This document shows positions 47,728 to 58,305 of a stretch of 64,000 bases of DNA, piece by piece; position 1 is the stretch's first letter; each line of letters starts with the position of its first letter. The translations under genes and the position numbers were made by a program. The notes beneath the pieces were generated by a model. That model was given only the letters and a program-made list of their open reading frames with translations, did no database searches and was not told the DNA's origin. This DNA is from Hyphomicrobiales bacterium (GTDB lineage: Bacteria; Pseudomonadota; Alphaproteobacteria; Rhizobiales; Aestuariivirgaceae), in assembly GCA_016185245.1 (NCBI GenBank), contig JACPNZ010000005.1:156842-220841 (forward strand), in the 5' to 3' direction.

Positions 47728-49239
47728 ATGGTCCAGGTCGTTAACACCATAGACCCGCCGCAGTTTGACCGTCTCGACGCCGAGGCGGTCAATTCGGCGC
47801 AGAAGCGGCCGCTCTACGAGGCCCGCGTCAAGATTCATCCGAAGGCGGTCGCCGGCACCTTCCGCAGCCTCAAATGGGCGGTGATGGCCGTCACCCTTGG
47901 CATCTACTACGTGGCACCCTGGCTGCGCTGGACGAGACCGGGCGACGCCCCCGACCAGGCCATCCTCGTCGACCTCGCCCACCGCCGCTTCTATTTCTTC
48001 TTCATCGAGATCTGGCCCCAGGAATTCTACTATGTCGCGGGCCTTTTGATCATGGCGGGCATCGGCCTGTTCCTGATCACCTCGCTGTTCGGCCGCGCCT
48101 GGTGCGGCTATGCCTGCCCGCAGACCGTATGGACCGACCTTTACATGGCGGTCGAAGCCTGGGCCGAGGGCGACCGCAATGCCAGACTCAAACTCGACGC
48201 CGCCCCCTGGTCCTTCACCAAGCTCAGGAAGCGTGCGCTCAAGCTCTTCGTTTGGCTCTTGATCGCGGTGGCGACCGGCGGCTTCTGGGTATTCTACTTC
48301 GCCGATGCACCCACCCTCCTGCGCGATCTGCTGACGCTCAAAGCCGACCCCATCGCCTATTCCACCATCGGCATCCTCACCGCCACCACCTTCACCTTCG
48401 CCGGCTTCATGCGCGAACAGGTGTGCACCTACATGTGCCCGTGGCCCAGAATCCAGGGCGCCATGCTCGACGAGCACTCCCTCGTCGTCACCTACAACGC
48501 CTGGCGCGGCGAGCCGCGTTCGGGCCACCGCAAGAAAGCCGAAGCCCAGGGCCTGAAACTCGGCGACTGTGTCGATTGCAACGCCTGCGTCGCCGTCTGC
48601 CCGATGGGCATCGACATCCGCGACGGCAACCAGCTCGAGTGTATCAACTGCGCGCTGTGCATCGACGCCTGCGATGCCGTCATGGACAAGGTGGGCTCCT
48701 CCCGCGGCCTCATCTCCTACTCGACCGCCAGCCTCTACAGCGACAGCGTCGCCGGAAGGCCTTCCCACTGGCACTGGCGCATGATGCTGCGCCCACGCAC
48801 CGCCATCTATTTCTCCGCCTGGGCCGCCGTCGCCATCATCATGCTGGTCACTCTCATCGGCCGCGAACGCTTCGACGTCAACGTCATCGCCGACCGCAAT
48901 CCGCTGTTCGTCAAGCTGTCCGACGGCTCGATCCGCAACGGTTACACCCTGAAGCTCCTCAACATGAAGCAGGAAATGCGTACCTTCCGTATCGTCGTCG
49001 ACGGCCTCCCCGGTGCCGTGCTCACCGCCGAGGGCGACGAGCAGCCGAAGGACGGCGCCCTCGATATCGCCGTCGAACCCGACAAGCTCAAACCCGTCAA
49101 GGTTTTCGTCGCCAGCCACGATCCGCGTATCGTCGGCCAAGAGGCAACGCGCTTCGATTTCGCGGTGACCGAATTGACCCAGACCGAAAAACCCGAGGGC
49201 GGAAACTTCGAAGCGATCTTCCACGCCCCCCGCGACTGA
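47728..49239 (+). CDS. ccoG: cbb3 oxidase assembly protein CcoG (FixG/RdxA)
   Basis: 503 residues with four to five membrane segments and polyferredoxin motifs. Two cluster-binding sets are visible: CVDCNACVAVCPMGIDI near residue 287 and CINCALCIDACD near residue 310. Additional cysteines appear in AWCGYACPQTVW and VCTYMCPWPRIQG. CcoG acts as a cupric reductase supplying copper for the CuB centre. The C-terminal Ig-like domain is periplasmic. GGGG lies 6 nt before ATG 47728, in the same operon as ccoNOQP. Confidence 0.95.
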   Translation: MVQVVNTIDPPQFDRLDAEAVNSAQKRPLYEARVKIHPKAVAGTFRSLKWAVMAVTLGIYYVAPWLRWTRPGDAPDQAILVDLAHRRFYFFFIEIWPQEFYYVAGLLIMAGIGLFLITSLFGRAWCGYACPQTVWTDLYMAVEAWAEGDRNARLKLDAAPWSFTKLRKRALKLFVWLLIAVATGGFWVFYFADAPTLLRDLLTLKADPIAYSTIGILTATTFTFAGFMREQVCTYMCPWPRIQGAMLDEHSLVVTYNAWRGEPRSGHRKKAEAQGLKLGDCVDCNACVAVCPMGIDIRDGNQLECINCALCIDACDAVMDKVGSSRGLISYSTASLYSDSVAGRPSHWHWRMMLRPRTAIYFSAWAAVAIIMLVTLIGRERFDVNVIADRNPLFVKLSDGSIRNGYTLKLLNMKQEMRTFRIVVDGLPGAVLTAEGDEQPKDGALDIAVEPDKLKPVKVFVASHDPRIVGQEATRFDFAVTELTQTEKPEGGNFEAIFHAPRD

Positions 49240-49252
49240 ACGGAGACCCGAC

Positions 49253-49735
49253 ATGCAGGCTACCGCAGGCAAGCCCCGCCCCTTCACCGGCCGCCACATG
49301 CTGGCGATCTTGATTGCTTTCTTCGGCGTGGTCATCGCCGTCAATGTGGTGCTCGCCTGGTTTGCCAACTCCACCTGGTCGGGCCTGGTCGTGAGCAGCG
49401 ACAACGAGTTGACCCAAACCTTCAACCGCGACAACGCCCGCGCCCGGGCGCTCGCCACCCTCGGCTGGAAGATCGAACTCACCCACGAACCGGGCAAGCT
49501 GACCGTTACCTACGCCGACAAGGATGGCCGGCCGCTGGCGGGCCTGACCCTCACCGGCCAGCTCCGCCGCACCACCACGGCGAGCCAGGACCGGCCGCTT
49601 GCCTTCCGCGAAACGACGCCCGGCACCTATCTTGCCGATGCGACAATGGCCCCCGGCCTGTGGGAAGTCGCCATCACCGCCAATGGTGACGGCGCAACCG
49701 GCTATGACAAGACCTTCCGCCTGATCGCCAAGTGA
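49253..49735 (+). CDS. ccoH: FixH-family cbb3 assembly protein CcoH
   Basis: 160 residues with one N-terminal membrane helix (MLAILIAFFGVVIAVNVVLAW) and a periplasmic FixH domain (LGWKIELTHEPGKL, ITANGDGATGYDKTFRL). FixH/CcoH is needed for stable assembly of cbb3 oxidase. Normally ccoI (copper ATPase) and ccoS follow; here the next gene is an SMP-30-like lactonase, and a short in-frame coding remnant lies directly after the stop. Confidence 0.9.
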   Translation: MQATAGKPRPFTGRHMLAILIAFFGVVIAVNVVLAWFANSTWSGLVVSSDNELTQTFNRDNARARALATLGWKIELTHEPGKLTVTYADKDGRPLAGLTLTGQLRRTTTASQDRPLAFRETTPGTYLADATMAPGLWEVAITANGDGATGYDKTFRLIAK

Positions 49736-49789
49736 GCCCGCGACGGCGCCGCCTGGCGCATCGTCCACGACGTCGAGACCAAGCCGTGA
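49736..49789 (+). pseudogene. Possible 3' remnant of an unrelated gene after ccoH
   Basis: The 17 codons immediately after the ccoH stop, in the same frame, read ARDGAAWRIVHDVETKP and then a stop. The string WRIVHD is common at the C-terminal end of NTF2/SnoaL-like proteins. This may be the scar of a deletion that also removed ccoI and ccoS. It is too short to be certain. Confidence 0.3.
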
Positions 49790-49850
49790 AGCTGCTTCCC
49801 CGGCCGGCCGCCCTTTGTTATCGTCCGCGATCACCTGGGAGGAAAGACAC

Positions 49851-50783
49851 ATGTACTACGGCGAACCGGAAGGCACCGGCTTTGAAGTCATCGACCCGCG
49901 CTTTCGCGACTGTCTGATCGGCCATGCCCGGGTCGAGCGCCTGTGGACGGGAGCGCGCTGGTTCGAGGGGCCCGCCTGGTTTCCCGCCGGGCGCTATCTC
50001 GTCGCCTCCGACATTCCCAACAACCGCATGCTGCGCTTCAACGAGTGCGATGGTTCGGTCTCGGTCTTCCGCCAGCCCTCCAACAATTCCAACGGCAACA
50101 CGGTGGACGGCCAGTCGCGATTGGTCAGCTGCGAGCATGGTGCCAGGCGCCTCACCCGCACCGAGCACGACGGTACGATCACCGTGGTGGCCGACCGCTA
50201 CCAGGGCAAGCGCCTCAATTCGCCCAACGACGTGGTGGTGAAATCCGATGGCTCGATCTGGTTCACCGACCCGCCCTACGGCATCCTTTACGACTACGAA
50301 GGTGGCATCGCCGAGCCCGAGATCGGCAGCAACAATGTCTACCGCGTCGACCCGGCGAGCGGTGCCGTCACTGCGGTTGCCACCGATTTCGACAAGCCCA
50401 ACGGTTTGGCCTTCTCGCCCGACGAGAAATTTCTCTTCATCGCCGACACGGGAGCAAGCCACAGGGCGGGCGGCAACAAGCACATCCGCCGCCTGGCGGT
50501 GAAGCCCGACGGCGCCTCGCTCGGCGCCTCCACCGTCTTCGCCGACTGCACGGCGGGCCTGTTCGACGGCTTCCGCTTCGATCGCGACGGCCGCATCTGG
50601 ACCAGTGCTGCGGACGGGGTGCACTGCTACCATCCGGACGGGACCCTGATCGGCAAGATCCGCATCCCCGAGCTCGTCGCCAATGTCTGCTTCGGCGCAG
50701 CCAAGCTCAACCGCCTGTTCATCTGCGGCACCACCTCGCTCTATTCGGCCTATCTGGCGGCCAACGGCATCAAGGGGCGGTGA
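49851..50783 (+). CDS. SMP-30/gluconolactonase family protein
   Basis: 310-residue six-bladed propeller lactonase. Metal and active-site signatures include the N-terminal glutamate in RWFEGPAWFPAG, the asparagines in RLNSPNDVVVKSDGSIWFTDP and the aspartate in DFDKPNGLAFSPDEKFLFI and DGFRFDRDGRIWTSA. Enzymes of this family hydrolyse sugar lactones or related esters. No signal peptide, so cytoplasmic. GGGAGG sits 8 nt before ATG 49851. No sugar-catabolic partner gene is next to it, so the substrate remains open. Confidence 0.9.
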   Translation: MYYGEPEGTGFEVIDPRFRDCLIGHARVERLWTGARWFEGPAWFPAGRYLVASDIPNNRMLRFNECDGSVSVFRQPSNNSNGNTVDGQSRLVSCEHGARRLTRTEHDGTITVVADRYQGKRLNSPNDVVVKSDGSIWFTDPPYGILYDYEGGIAEPEIGSNNVYRVDPASGAVTAVATDFDKPNGLAFSPDEKFLFIADTGASHRAGGNKHIRRLAVKPDGASLGASTVFADCTAGLFDGFRFDRDGRIWTSAADGVHCYHPDGTLIGKIRIPELVANVCFGAAKLNRLFICGTTSLYSAYLAANGIKGR

Positions 50784-50966
50784 ACCGCAATTTCAATTCA
50801 AATAAATTCCTCGCCCGCTCCTTCCCATCGCGATTCCGCCGCAATAGCAGGCCAGCGATGACAATACGAGAGAGCGGGTGGAGCATGACCGGCCGGGTGG
50901 CTTGACATCGCCGCGGGTCTCGGCATTGTCGAACCGTCGGGGCATGAAGAAGACAGGAGAACGGCG

Positions 50967-53900
50967 ATGGCTTCAGGCTATGGCAGGCTCGCGGCGCGTC
51001 CGGTTTTCACCCTTCCCGTTGTCCTGTGTTTGCTCCTGAGCCTCGCTCTGCTCGGTCTGGTGCCGGCAACCGCAGCCGCCGCCAAACTCTTTCCGGTCGA
51101 CTCCTTTAGCTACTACATGAGCGACTACGAGCGCGACCTGGCCAAGCTCGCCAGGACCGTCGACAAGCCGGCGGCCGAGTTGCAGGCCGAACTCGCCGCC
51201 GCCGAGACCGCCGGCAATGCCCGGCTCGCCGCCGTTTCGGCCGAGAAAATCCTGAGCCTCGACCCGCGCGATGGCGCCCTCTGGCTCAAGCTCGCGGCCT
51301 ACCTTTCAACCGCCCAGCCGATCAACGACGAGGACGGCTACCGGCTGCCCTCGAAACTAATCGGCGCTTCGCTCAAGGCCTATCTTCTCGCCGGCAAGGC
51401 GCCGGAAGAAGCCAAAGCACTCGCCTTCGCCGCTCAAGGCTTTGCCAAGCGCGAGAACTGGCGACCCGCACTCCAGGCCTACAAGGAAAGCCTGCGCCTG
51501 GTCGAGAACGAGACCAACCGCCAAGCCTACCAGAAGATGCGCGAGGAGCACGGCTTCCGCATCACCGACTACAAAATCGAGAACGACGCCGTGCCGCCGC
51601 GGGCTTGCTTCCAGCTTTCCGATCCGCCGTCGCGCACCGTCACCGAATTCTCCAGCTATTTCACCCAAGAACCGGGACCGCTTTCCGCCGTCGCTGTTGA
51701 AGGCACGAGGCTGTGCATCGAAGGCCTGAAATACGGCGAGCGCTACCATATCGTGGCGCGCCAGGGTCTGCCGGCCGCCGCCGACGACGCATTCGCCAAG
51801 GATTTCGAATTCGACTTCTATGTCCGCGACCGCGGCCCCGCCGTGCGCTTTTCCGGCAAGAGCTATGTCCTGCCGCGCACTGGCCAGACCGGCATCCCGC
51901 TCGTCTCGGTCAACAGCAAGAGCGCCACCCTGGCGCTCTACCGCATCGGCGACCGCAATCTCATCGCCAGCGTGGTGAGTTCCAACTTCCGCGCTCAGAT
52001 CGACGGCTATACCGCCCGGTCGATCGGCGGCCAGCAGGGCGCCAAGGTCTGGCGGGGAACGCTGGAGACGCCCTCGCCCCTCAACCAGGAGGCAACCGCC
52101 GCCTTCCCGGTCGACGAAGCCCTCGGCAAGCTCGCGCCCGGCCTCTATGTGATGACCGCGAGGCCCACCGCCCTTGAGGGCAACGAATACGACGCCGTCG
52201 CCACCCAGTGGTTCGTCGTCTCCGATCTCGGCGTAGCCACCCTCAACGGCAAGGACGGGTTGTATGTCTTCATCCGCTCGCTCGCTTCGGCCGATCCGGT
52301 GCCGAACGTCGAGGTCCGCCTGGTTGCCCGCAATAACGAGGTGCTGGCACAGAGCCGCAGCGATGCGGCGGGTGCGGTGCGGTTCGATCCCGGTCTCGCC
52401 AGGGGCGACGGCGGCCAGCAACCGGCCCTTATCGTCGCCTCGACCGCGGCTGGCGACTACACCTTCATCGATCTCACCCAGCCTTCCTTCGACCTCACCG
52501 ACCGCGGCGTTGCCGGGCGCGATCCGCCGGGTGCGATCGATGCCTTCGTCTATGCCGAGCGCGGCGTCTACCGCCGCGGCGAAACGGTCCATGCCAATGC
52601 GCTGCTCCGCAACGACAAGGCCAACGCCATGGCCGGCCTGCCGCTCGTTCTGGTGGTCGAGCGTCCCGATGGCATGGAATATAGCCGCGTGACCGTCGCC
52701 GATCAGGGAGCCGGCGCCCACCCCCTCGACATTCCGATCAATGCGTTGGCCGCCGGCGGCACCTGGCGGCTCAAGGCCTATACCGATCCCAAATCCGGTT
52801 CCGTAGGCGAGACCTCTTTCCTGGTCGAGGACTATGTCCCCGACCGCATCGAGTTCGACCTGTTGCCCATCTCGCCCGTGGCCAGTATCGGCGACGGCGC
52901 CCGCCTGAGCGTCGACGGCCGCTATCTCTTCGGCGCCCCCGGCGCCGGCCTCGATCTCGAAGCCAACATCTCGGTTGCCGCCGACGACAATCCTTTCCCC
53001 GATTGGCCGGGCTACCGCTTCGGCCTCACCGACGAGCGGGTCGACACGGTGCAGAACACCGCCGAAGGCCTGCCCCAGACCGACATCGACGGCCACGCCG
53101 ATCTGGCTTTGCGCCTGCCCGAGTTGCCCTCGACCACGCGCCCCTTGAAGGCCGACGTGGCGGTCAGGATGCGCGAGCCCGGCGGCCGCGCCGTCGAGCA
53201 GACCGCCTCGCTGCCGGTCCGCGCCGAGCAGCCGCTGATCGGCATCCGCCCCTCCTTCGACACCGGCGGCGCTCCCCAAGGCCAGCCGGCCGAATTCAAC
53301 GTGATCGCCATCGATCCCGACGGCAAGGCGATTGCCGCGACCGGCGCCACCTGGTCGCTCAAACGTCTGTCCACGGACTATCAGTGGTTCAACATCGACG
53401 GTTCCTGGCGCTATGAAAGCATAACCCGTGGCGCCAGGATCGGCGGCGGTATCGTCGACATTACCGCCAAGGCGCCGCTGCATCTGGCGCAGACGCTGTC
53501 CTGGGGCACCTATCGCCTGGAATTCGCCGCCCGGGGCTTCACCCCGGCGAGCGTCGATTTCTATGCCGGCTATTATGACACCAGTGCCGGCTCGGCCGAT
53601 ACGCCAGACAAGTTGATCGTCGCCCTTGACCGCGCCAGCGTCAAAGCCGGCGACACGCTCAACCTCAAGGTCGAATCGCGCTTCGCCGGCAAGGCGACGA
53701 TCCAGGTGATCGGCGAACGCCTGCTCGCCTCCCAAGAGGTCGACGTGCCCGAAGGCGGCACGACCGTGCCGATCGTGGTTGGCGAAGGCTGGGGCACCGG
53801 CGCCTATGCGGTCGCCACGCTCTACCGGCCCATGGATGTTCAGGCCAAGCGCATGCCGGCCCGCAGCGTCGGCGTTGCCTGGTTCGGCATCGACCGCGAG

Positions 53901-56219
53901 GCCCGCACCCTCGGCGTCAAGCTCTCGGCTGTCGCCCAGATGAAGCCGCGCCAGAACCTCGCCGTTCCGGTGACGATCGACGGACTCGCCCCCAACGAGG
54001 AGGCTTTCGTCACGGTCGCCGCCGTCGATGTCGGCATCCTCAATCTCACCCGCTACAAGGCGCCGGCCCCCGAGGCCTTCTACTACGACCAGAAGCGCTT
54101 GACCGCCGAACTCCGCGATCTCTACGGCGCGCTCATTGACGGCATGGACGGTGTCACCGGCCGCATCCGCTCGGGCGGCGACAGCGGTGCTGCCTTCAAC
54201 GCCCCCCCGCCCAGCCAGCCGCCGCTGGCGCTCTTCACCGGCGTGGTCAAGGTCGCCGCCGACGGCAGTACCACGGTCAGCTTCGACATCCCCGGCTTCA
54301 ACGGCACGGTGCGCCTGATGGCGGTCGCCTGGACCGCCAGCAAGGTGGGCCACGCCCAGGCCGACGTGATCGTGCGCGATCCCGTGGTGATGGCCGGCAC
54401 CTTGCCACGCTTCCTGGCGGTCGGCGACCGGACGCGCTTCCGCCTCGATCTGATCAACACCGAAGCCCCCGCCGGCGATTATTCGGTTGGCGTCACCGTC
54501 GAAGGTCCGCTCTCCGCCGATACGGCCAGGCTCGCCCAGAAGATAACCCTCGGCCCCGCCGGGGCGCGCCTGCCCGTTCTGGTGCCGATCGCCGCCCAAG
54601 GTCCGGGCGAAGGCGTCGTCACGGCGCGGCTCATCGGCCCCGGCAATGTGGTGATCGAGCAGACCTACAATCTCCACATCGTGCCGGCCAATCCCGCCAT
54701 CACGCGGCGCACCACCCTGGAGCTTGCCGCCCATGGCGGATCGATCACACTGACCAAAGACCTCTTCGATGGCATGGTGGCCGGCACCACGGCACTGGCG
54801 CTGTCGGTCGGCCCGCTGCCCGAAATCGATACCGCCGGCCTTCTCCGCGATCTCGACCGCTATCCCTATGGCTGCTCCGAACAGACGGTGAGCCGGGCCC
54901 TGCCGCTTCTCTATCTCGGCGATCTCAATGCCGGCAAAGGCGTTGCCGACGCCGATCTGAAGCAGCGTCTCAAGGATTCGGTCACCCGCCTCATCAACCG
55001 CCAGGGTTCCAACGGCGCCTTCGGCCTGTGGTCTCCCGGCGAAGGCGACCAGAGCCTGTGGCTGTCGGCCTTCGTCACCGACTTTCTGTTGAGAGCCCGC
55101 GAGAAGGGCTACGAGGTGCCGGAAGAAAACCTGACCGCCGCCATCGATTATCTCCGCAACAGCGTCGGCAATGCCCCGGATATCGAGCGAGGCAAGGGCC
55201 AGGACGTGGCCTATGCGCTTTACGTTCTGGCCCGCGCCGGCAAGGCGCCGGTGGGCGATCTCAAATATCTCGCCGACACCAAGATGGCGGAGTTCGGTTC
55301 TCCCCTTGCCCGCGCCCAGATGGGCGCGGCCCTGGCAATCCTCGGCGACAAGTCGCGTTCCGACATGGCCTTCGCCGCGGCGATCGATGCGCTGAGAGAA
55401 GCCGCCAATGAAACCGATCGCGGCTATCGCGACGATTACGGCAGCGTGCTGCGCGACTCGGCCGCCATCCTGGCGCTCGCCAGCGAGGCGAAGTCGGGCG
55501 CCCGGGTCATTAAGGCGGCGACCGCCACGCTTGCTTCCGAACGCCGCAAGACGCAATACGCCTCGACCCAGGAAATGACCTGGATGGTGCTCGCCGCTCG
55601 CGCCTTGAAGACCGAGGCCCGGGCAATCAAGCTCGATGTCAACGGCTCGGCCGAGACCGGCGCCCTCTACAAGCTCTTCGCCGCGGGCGAGTTCACTGGC
55701 GATTACAAGATCGCCAACCCGGGCGACCAGCCCCTGCGCGCCGTCGTCGCCGTATCGGGCTCGCCGACCACGCCGGAGCCTGCGGCGTCCAACGGCCTCA
55801 CCGTGTCACGCGCCTACTACACACCCGAAGGCGTTGCCGCCGATCCGGCGAGCGTCAAGCAGAACACGCGGCTCATCGTGGTGCTGCAGGTCTCTGCGGT
55901 GGGCGACGAGCGGAGCGGCAACTTCCTCCTCTCCGATCCCCTGCCGGCGGGCTTCGAGATCGAGAACCCGACGCTGGTCTCGTCGGGCTCGACGGCGAGC
56001 CTCGCGTGGCTGCAGGAGACGGGCAATGCCGCCCACACTGAATTCCGCGACGAACGCTTCATCGCTTCCTTCTTCGGCTCATCGCTGAAGATCGCCTACA
56101 TGGTCCGCGCCATCGCACCCGGCACCTATGTGCATCCCGGCGTCAGCGTCGAGGACATGTACCGCCTCGAATTCAATGCCCGCACGGCAAGTTCCACCAC
56201 GGTGGTGACGGAGCCCTGA
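50967..56219 (+). CDS. Bacterial alpha-2-macroglobulin (thioester-containing)
   Basis: 1750 residues. A hydrophobic signal segment ([19 protein letters not shown]) is at residues 14-32, with an export signal followed by MG domains. The bait-region/macroglobulin folds occupy most of the protein. The thioester motif is intact as YGCSEQT with Cys1303, and downstream alpha-helical (TED) repeats follow ([23 protein letters not shown] cut short here as [13 protein letters not shown]). No lipobox is obvious, so it may be anchored by an uncleaved signal or be soluble in the periplasm. Such proteins trap proteases and are typically co-encoded with PBP1C, as here, where pbpC starts one base after the stop. 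Supposed role: envelope defence and repair. Confidence 0.95.
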   Translation: MASGYGRLAARPVFTLPVVLCLLLSLALLGLVPATAAAAKLFPVDSFSYYMSDYERDLAKLARTVDKPAAELQAELAAAETAGNARLAAVSAEKILSLDPRDGALWLKLAAYLSTAQPINDEDGYRLPSKLIGASLKAYLLAGKAPEEAKALAFAAQGFAKRENWRPALQAYKESLRLVENETNRQAYQKMREEHGFRITDYKIENDAVPPRACFQLSDPPSRTVTEFSSYFTQEPGPLSAVAVEGTRLCIEGLKYGERYHIVARQGLPAAADDAFAKDFEFDFYVRDRGPAVRFSGKSYVLPRTGQTGIPLVSVNSKSATLALYRIGDRNLIASVVSSNFRAQIDGYTARSIGGQQGAKVWRGTLETPSPLNQEATAAFPVDEALGKLAPGLYVMTARPTALEGNEYDAVATQWFVVSDLGVATLNGKDGLYVFIRSLASADPVPNVEVRLVARNNEVLAQSRSDAAGAVRFDPGLARGDGGQQPALIVASTAAGDYTFIDLTQPSFDLTDRGVAGRDPPGAIDAFVYAERGVYRRGETVHANALLRNDKANAMAGLPLVLVVERPDGMEYSRVTVADQGAGAHPLDIPINALAAGGTWRLKAYTDPKSGSVGETSFLVEDYVPDRIEFDLLPISPVASIGDGARLSVDGRYLFGAPGAGLDLEANISVAADDNPFPDWPGYRFGLTDERVDTVQNTAEGLPQTDIDGHADLALRLPELPSTTRPLKADVAVRMREPGGRAVEQTASLPVRAEQPLIGIRPSFDTGGAPQGQPAEFNVIAIDPDGKAIAATGATWSLKRLSTDYQWFNIDGSWRYESITRGARIGGGIVDITAKAPLHLAQTLSWGTYRLEFAARGFTPASVDFYAGYYDTSAGSADTPDKLIVALDRASVKAGDTLNLKVESRFAGKATIQVIGERLLASQEVDVPEGGTTVPIVVGEGWGTGAYAVATLYRPMDVQAKRMPARSVGVAWFGIDREARTLGVKLSAVAQMKPRQNLAVPVTIDGLAPNEEAFVTVAAVDVGILNLTRYKAPAPEAFYYDQKRLTAELRDLYGALIDGMDGVTGRIRSGGDSGAAFNAPPPSQPPLALFTGVVKVAADGSTTVSFDIPGFNGTVRLMAVAWTASKVGHAQADVIVRDPVVMAGTLPRFLAVGDRTRFRLDLINTEAPAGDYSVGVTVEGPLSADTARLAQKITLGPAGARLPVLVPIAAQGPGEGVVTARLIGPGNVVIEQTYNLHIVPANPAITRRTTLELAAHGGSITLTKDLFDGMVAGTTALALSVGPLPEIDTAGLLRDLDRYPYGCSEQTVSRALPLLYLGDLNAGKGVADADLKQRLKDSVTRLINRQGSNGAFGLWSPGEGDQSLWLSAFVTDFLLRAREKGYEVPEENLTAAIDYLRNSVGNAPDIERGKGQDVAYALYVLARAGKAPVGDLKYLADTKMAEFGSPLARAQMGAALAILGDKSRSDMAFAAAIDALREAANETDRGYRDDYGSVLRDSAAILALASEAKSGARVIKAATATLASERRKTQYASTQEMTWMVLAARALKTEARAIKLDVNGSAETGALYKLFAAGEFTGDYKIANPGDQPLRAVVAVSGSPTTPEPAASNGLTVSRAYYTPEGVAADPASVKQNTRLIVVLQVSAVGDERSGNFLLSDPLPAGFEIENPTLVSSGSTASLAWLQETGNAAHTEFRDERFIASFFGSSLKIAYMVRAIAPGTYVHPGVSVEDMYRLEFNARTASSTTVVTEP

Positions 56220-56220
56220 C

Positions 56221-58305
56221 ATGGCGCGGCGCGGCATTCGCCTGCACCTTGTCTATGCCGGCGTCCTCACGGTCTTTCTCGCCGTCAACTCGGTGGGCTT
56301 CGAGCTCACCGAATTCATCCGCAAGCTCGGGCCGCCGCCGCTCGGGCAGAGCCTCGCCTATTCGGCCCTCGTCGTTGATCGCGACGGGCGATTGCTGCGG
56401 CCCTTCGCCACCAGGGACGGCACCTGGCGCCTGCCGGTTTCTTCCGTCGATGTCGATCCGCGCTACCTCGCCATGCTCGTGGCCTTCGAGGACAAGCGTT
56501 TCTATGTGCACCCCGGCGTCGACCTGAAAGCCCTCTCCCGCGCCGCCCTCCAGGCCCTGTGGAACGGCCGTGTCGTCTCGGGCGGCTCGACCATTACCAT
56601 GCAAGTGGCCCGCCTGCTCGAGCCACGGCCTGAGCGCCGCCTGATCGACAAGCTCGCCGAAATGGTGCGCGCCGTCCAGATCGAACAGCGCTTGAGCAAG
56701 ACGGAAATCCTCGATCTCTATCTGCGGCTTGCCCCCTATGGCGGCAATGTCGAAGGCATTCGTGCCGCAACGCTCGCCTATTTCGGCAAGGAGCCGAAGC
56801 GCCTGTCGACCGCCGAAGCGGCCCTCCTTATCGCCCTGCCGCAATCGCCCGAACAGCGCCGGCCCGATCGCTTTGCCGAGGAAGCCCGCCAGGCGCGGAA
56901 CCGGGTCATCGCCAGGCTTTCGGGTATCGGCATCGTCAATGCCGACCAGGCCGCCGCCGCCCGGGCCGAAGCCTCGCCTTCCTCACGCCAGGCCTTTCCC
57001 ATGCTCGCCGCCCATCTGGCCGAGCGCCTCGCCAGGGCCTCCCCCGACAACACGGTGATCCGCACCACCATTTCCCGCGATCTCCAAGCCAGCCTCGAGT
57101 CTCTCGCCCGCCAGCGCGCCACGGCGCTCGGCTCGGGCGTTGCCGCCGCCATCCTGGTCATTGACAACGCCACCGGAAGGGTCCGCGCCCATGTCGGCGG
57201 TGTCGGCTACTTCGACCGCCAGCGCGCCGGCCAGGTCGATCTCGCCCTTGCCATCCGCTCGCCGGGCTCGACGCTGAAGCCCTTCATCTACGGTCTCGCC
57301 TTCGAGGATGGCATCGTCCATCCCGAAACCCTGATCGACGACCGTGCGGTGCGCTACGGCGCCTATGCGCCGGAAAATTTCGACGACAGTTTCCACGGCA
57401 CCGTCACGGTGCGCGTGGCCCTGCAGCAATCGCTCAACGTGCCGGCCCTTGCCGTGCTCGATGCGGTGGGACCCGACCGCCTTCTGGCCAGATTGCGCAA
57501 CGCCGGTGTCGATCTTGTCCTGCCGCGCGACGCCGCACCGGGCCTCGCCGTCGGTCTCGGCGGCGCCGGGGCCCGGCTTGTCGATCTTGCGGCACTCTAT
57601 GTGGCACTCGCCCGTGGCGGCGAGTCCGTCGCCCTCTCCTGGCTCCCCGATGACAGCGCGGCGAAGGCCCGCCGCCTGCTCGAGCCCGTCGCCGCCTGGC
57701 AGGTGAACGACGTTCTGCTCGGCGCGCCGGCGCCGGAAAATACCGCTGCCGGCGCAATCGCCTATAAGACCGGCACCTCCTATGGCTACCGCGATGCCTG
57801 GGCGGTGGGCTTCGACGGTGCCACCACCATCGCCGTTTGGGTGGGCAGGCCCGATGGTTCGGCGGTGCCGGGCCTGATCGGCCGCATCGCTGCTGCTCCC
57901 ATCCTGTTCGAGGCCTTCCAGCGCCTCGGCACCAGGCCCGTGCCGCTGCCGCCGCCGCCCGAGGGTGCGATCTTCCAGCGAACCGCCGATCTTCCCGCTG
58001 CCCTGCAGCGCTTTAGGCCCAACGGGCTCCCCGAGATCGCCGCCGCCGGACCGGGCGATGCACCGCTTTCCATCGCCTACCCGCCCGATGGCGCCCGCAT
58101 CGACCTCGGCAATGGCGGCGCAGCCCTTGCCCTCAAGGCCCTGGGCGGGGTTGCGCCCTTCACCTGGCTGGCCGATGGCGTGCCGGTGGCGAGCGATGAA
58201 ACCCGCCGCCAGAGCCTGTGGGAAAGACCGGGCCGCGGCTTCGCCAGGCTTTCGGTCATCGACGCTAGGGGAGCGACCGCCACGTCCCGCGTCAGGGTGG
58301 AGTAA
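56221..58305 (+). CDS. pbpC: Penicillin-binding protein 1C PbpC
   Basis: 694 residues. After a short membrane anchor (YAGVLTVFLAVNSVGF), the GT51 transglycosylase domain has the catalytic glutamate block AFEDKRFYVHPGVDL near residue 90 and SGGSTITMQVARLL. The transpeptidase domain carries SxxK in SPGSTLKPFIYGL near residue 350, SLN in QQSLNVPAL and KTG in AYKTGTSYGYRD. The C-terminus (about 600-694) fits the BiPBP_C domain. The start at 56221 is one base after the macroglobulin stop, so the pair is coupled. PBP1C with alpha-2-macroglobulin is a widespread conserved pair. Confidence 0.96.
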   Translation: MARRGIRLHLVYAGVLTVFLAVNSVGFELTEFIRKLGPPPLGQSLAYSALVVDRDGRLLRPFATRDGTWRLPVSSVDVDPRYLAMLVAFEDKRFYVHPGVDLKALSRAALQALWNGRVVSGGSTITMQVARLLEPRPERRLIDKLAEMVRAVQIEQRLSKTEILDLYLRLAPYGGNVEGIRAATLAYFGKEPKRLSTAEAALLIALPQSPEQRRPDRFAEEARQARNRVIARLSGIGIVNADQAAAARAEASPSSRQAFPMLAAHLAERLARASPDNTVIRTTISRDLQASLESLARQRATALGSGVAAAILVIDNATGRVRAHVGGVGYFDRQRAGQVDLALAIRSPGSTLKPFIYGLAFEDGIVHPETLIDDRAVRYGAYAPENFDDSFHGTVTVRVALQQSLNVPALAVLDAVGPDRLLARLRNAGVDLVLPRDAAPGLAVGLGGAGARLVDLAALYVALARGGESVALSWLPDDSAAKARRLLEPVAAWQVNDVLLGAPAPENTAAGAIAYKTGTSYGYRDAWAVGFDGATTIAVWVGRPDGSAVPGLIGRIAAAPILFEAFQRLGTRPVPLPPPPEGAIFQRTADLPAALQRFRPNGLPEIAAAGPGDAPLSIAYPPDGARIDLGNGGAALALKALGGVAPFTWLADGVPVASDETRRQSLWERPGRGFARLSVIDARGATATSRVRVE

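Noticed and set aside
47716..49497. A 593-codon antisense frame across ccoG
   Set aside because: Shadow of the high-GC ccoG gene; no start context or domain supports it.
50902..50930. TTGACA box with a candidate -10 before the alpha-2-macroglobulin gene
   Set aside because: The -35 hexamer is perfect but the 16-17 nt downstream hexamers (CATTGT or ATTGTC) match TATAAT poorly, so I do not call a promoter.
51357..55556. A 1399-codon open frame antisense to the alpha-2-macroglobulin gene
   Set aside because: It is the reverse-complement shadow of strongly biased, high-GC coding. Its translation is low-complexity and rich in Arg, Gly, Ala, His and Asp with no domain, while the sense frame has full macroglobulin features.
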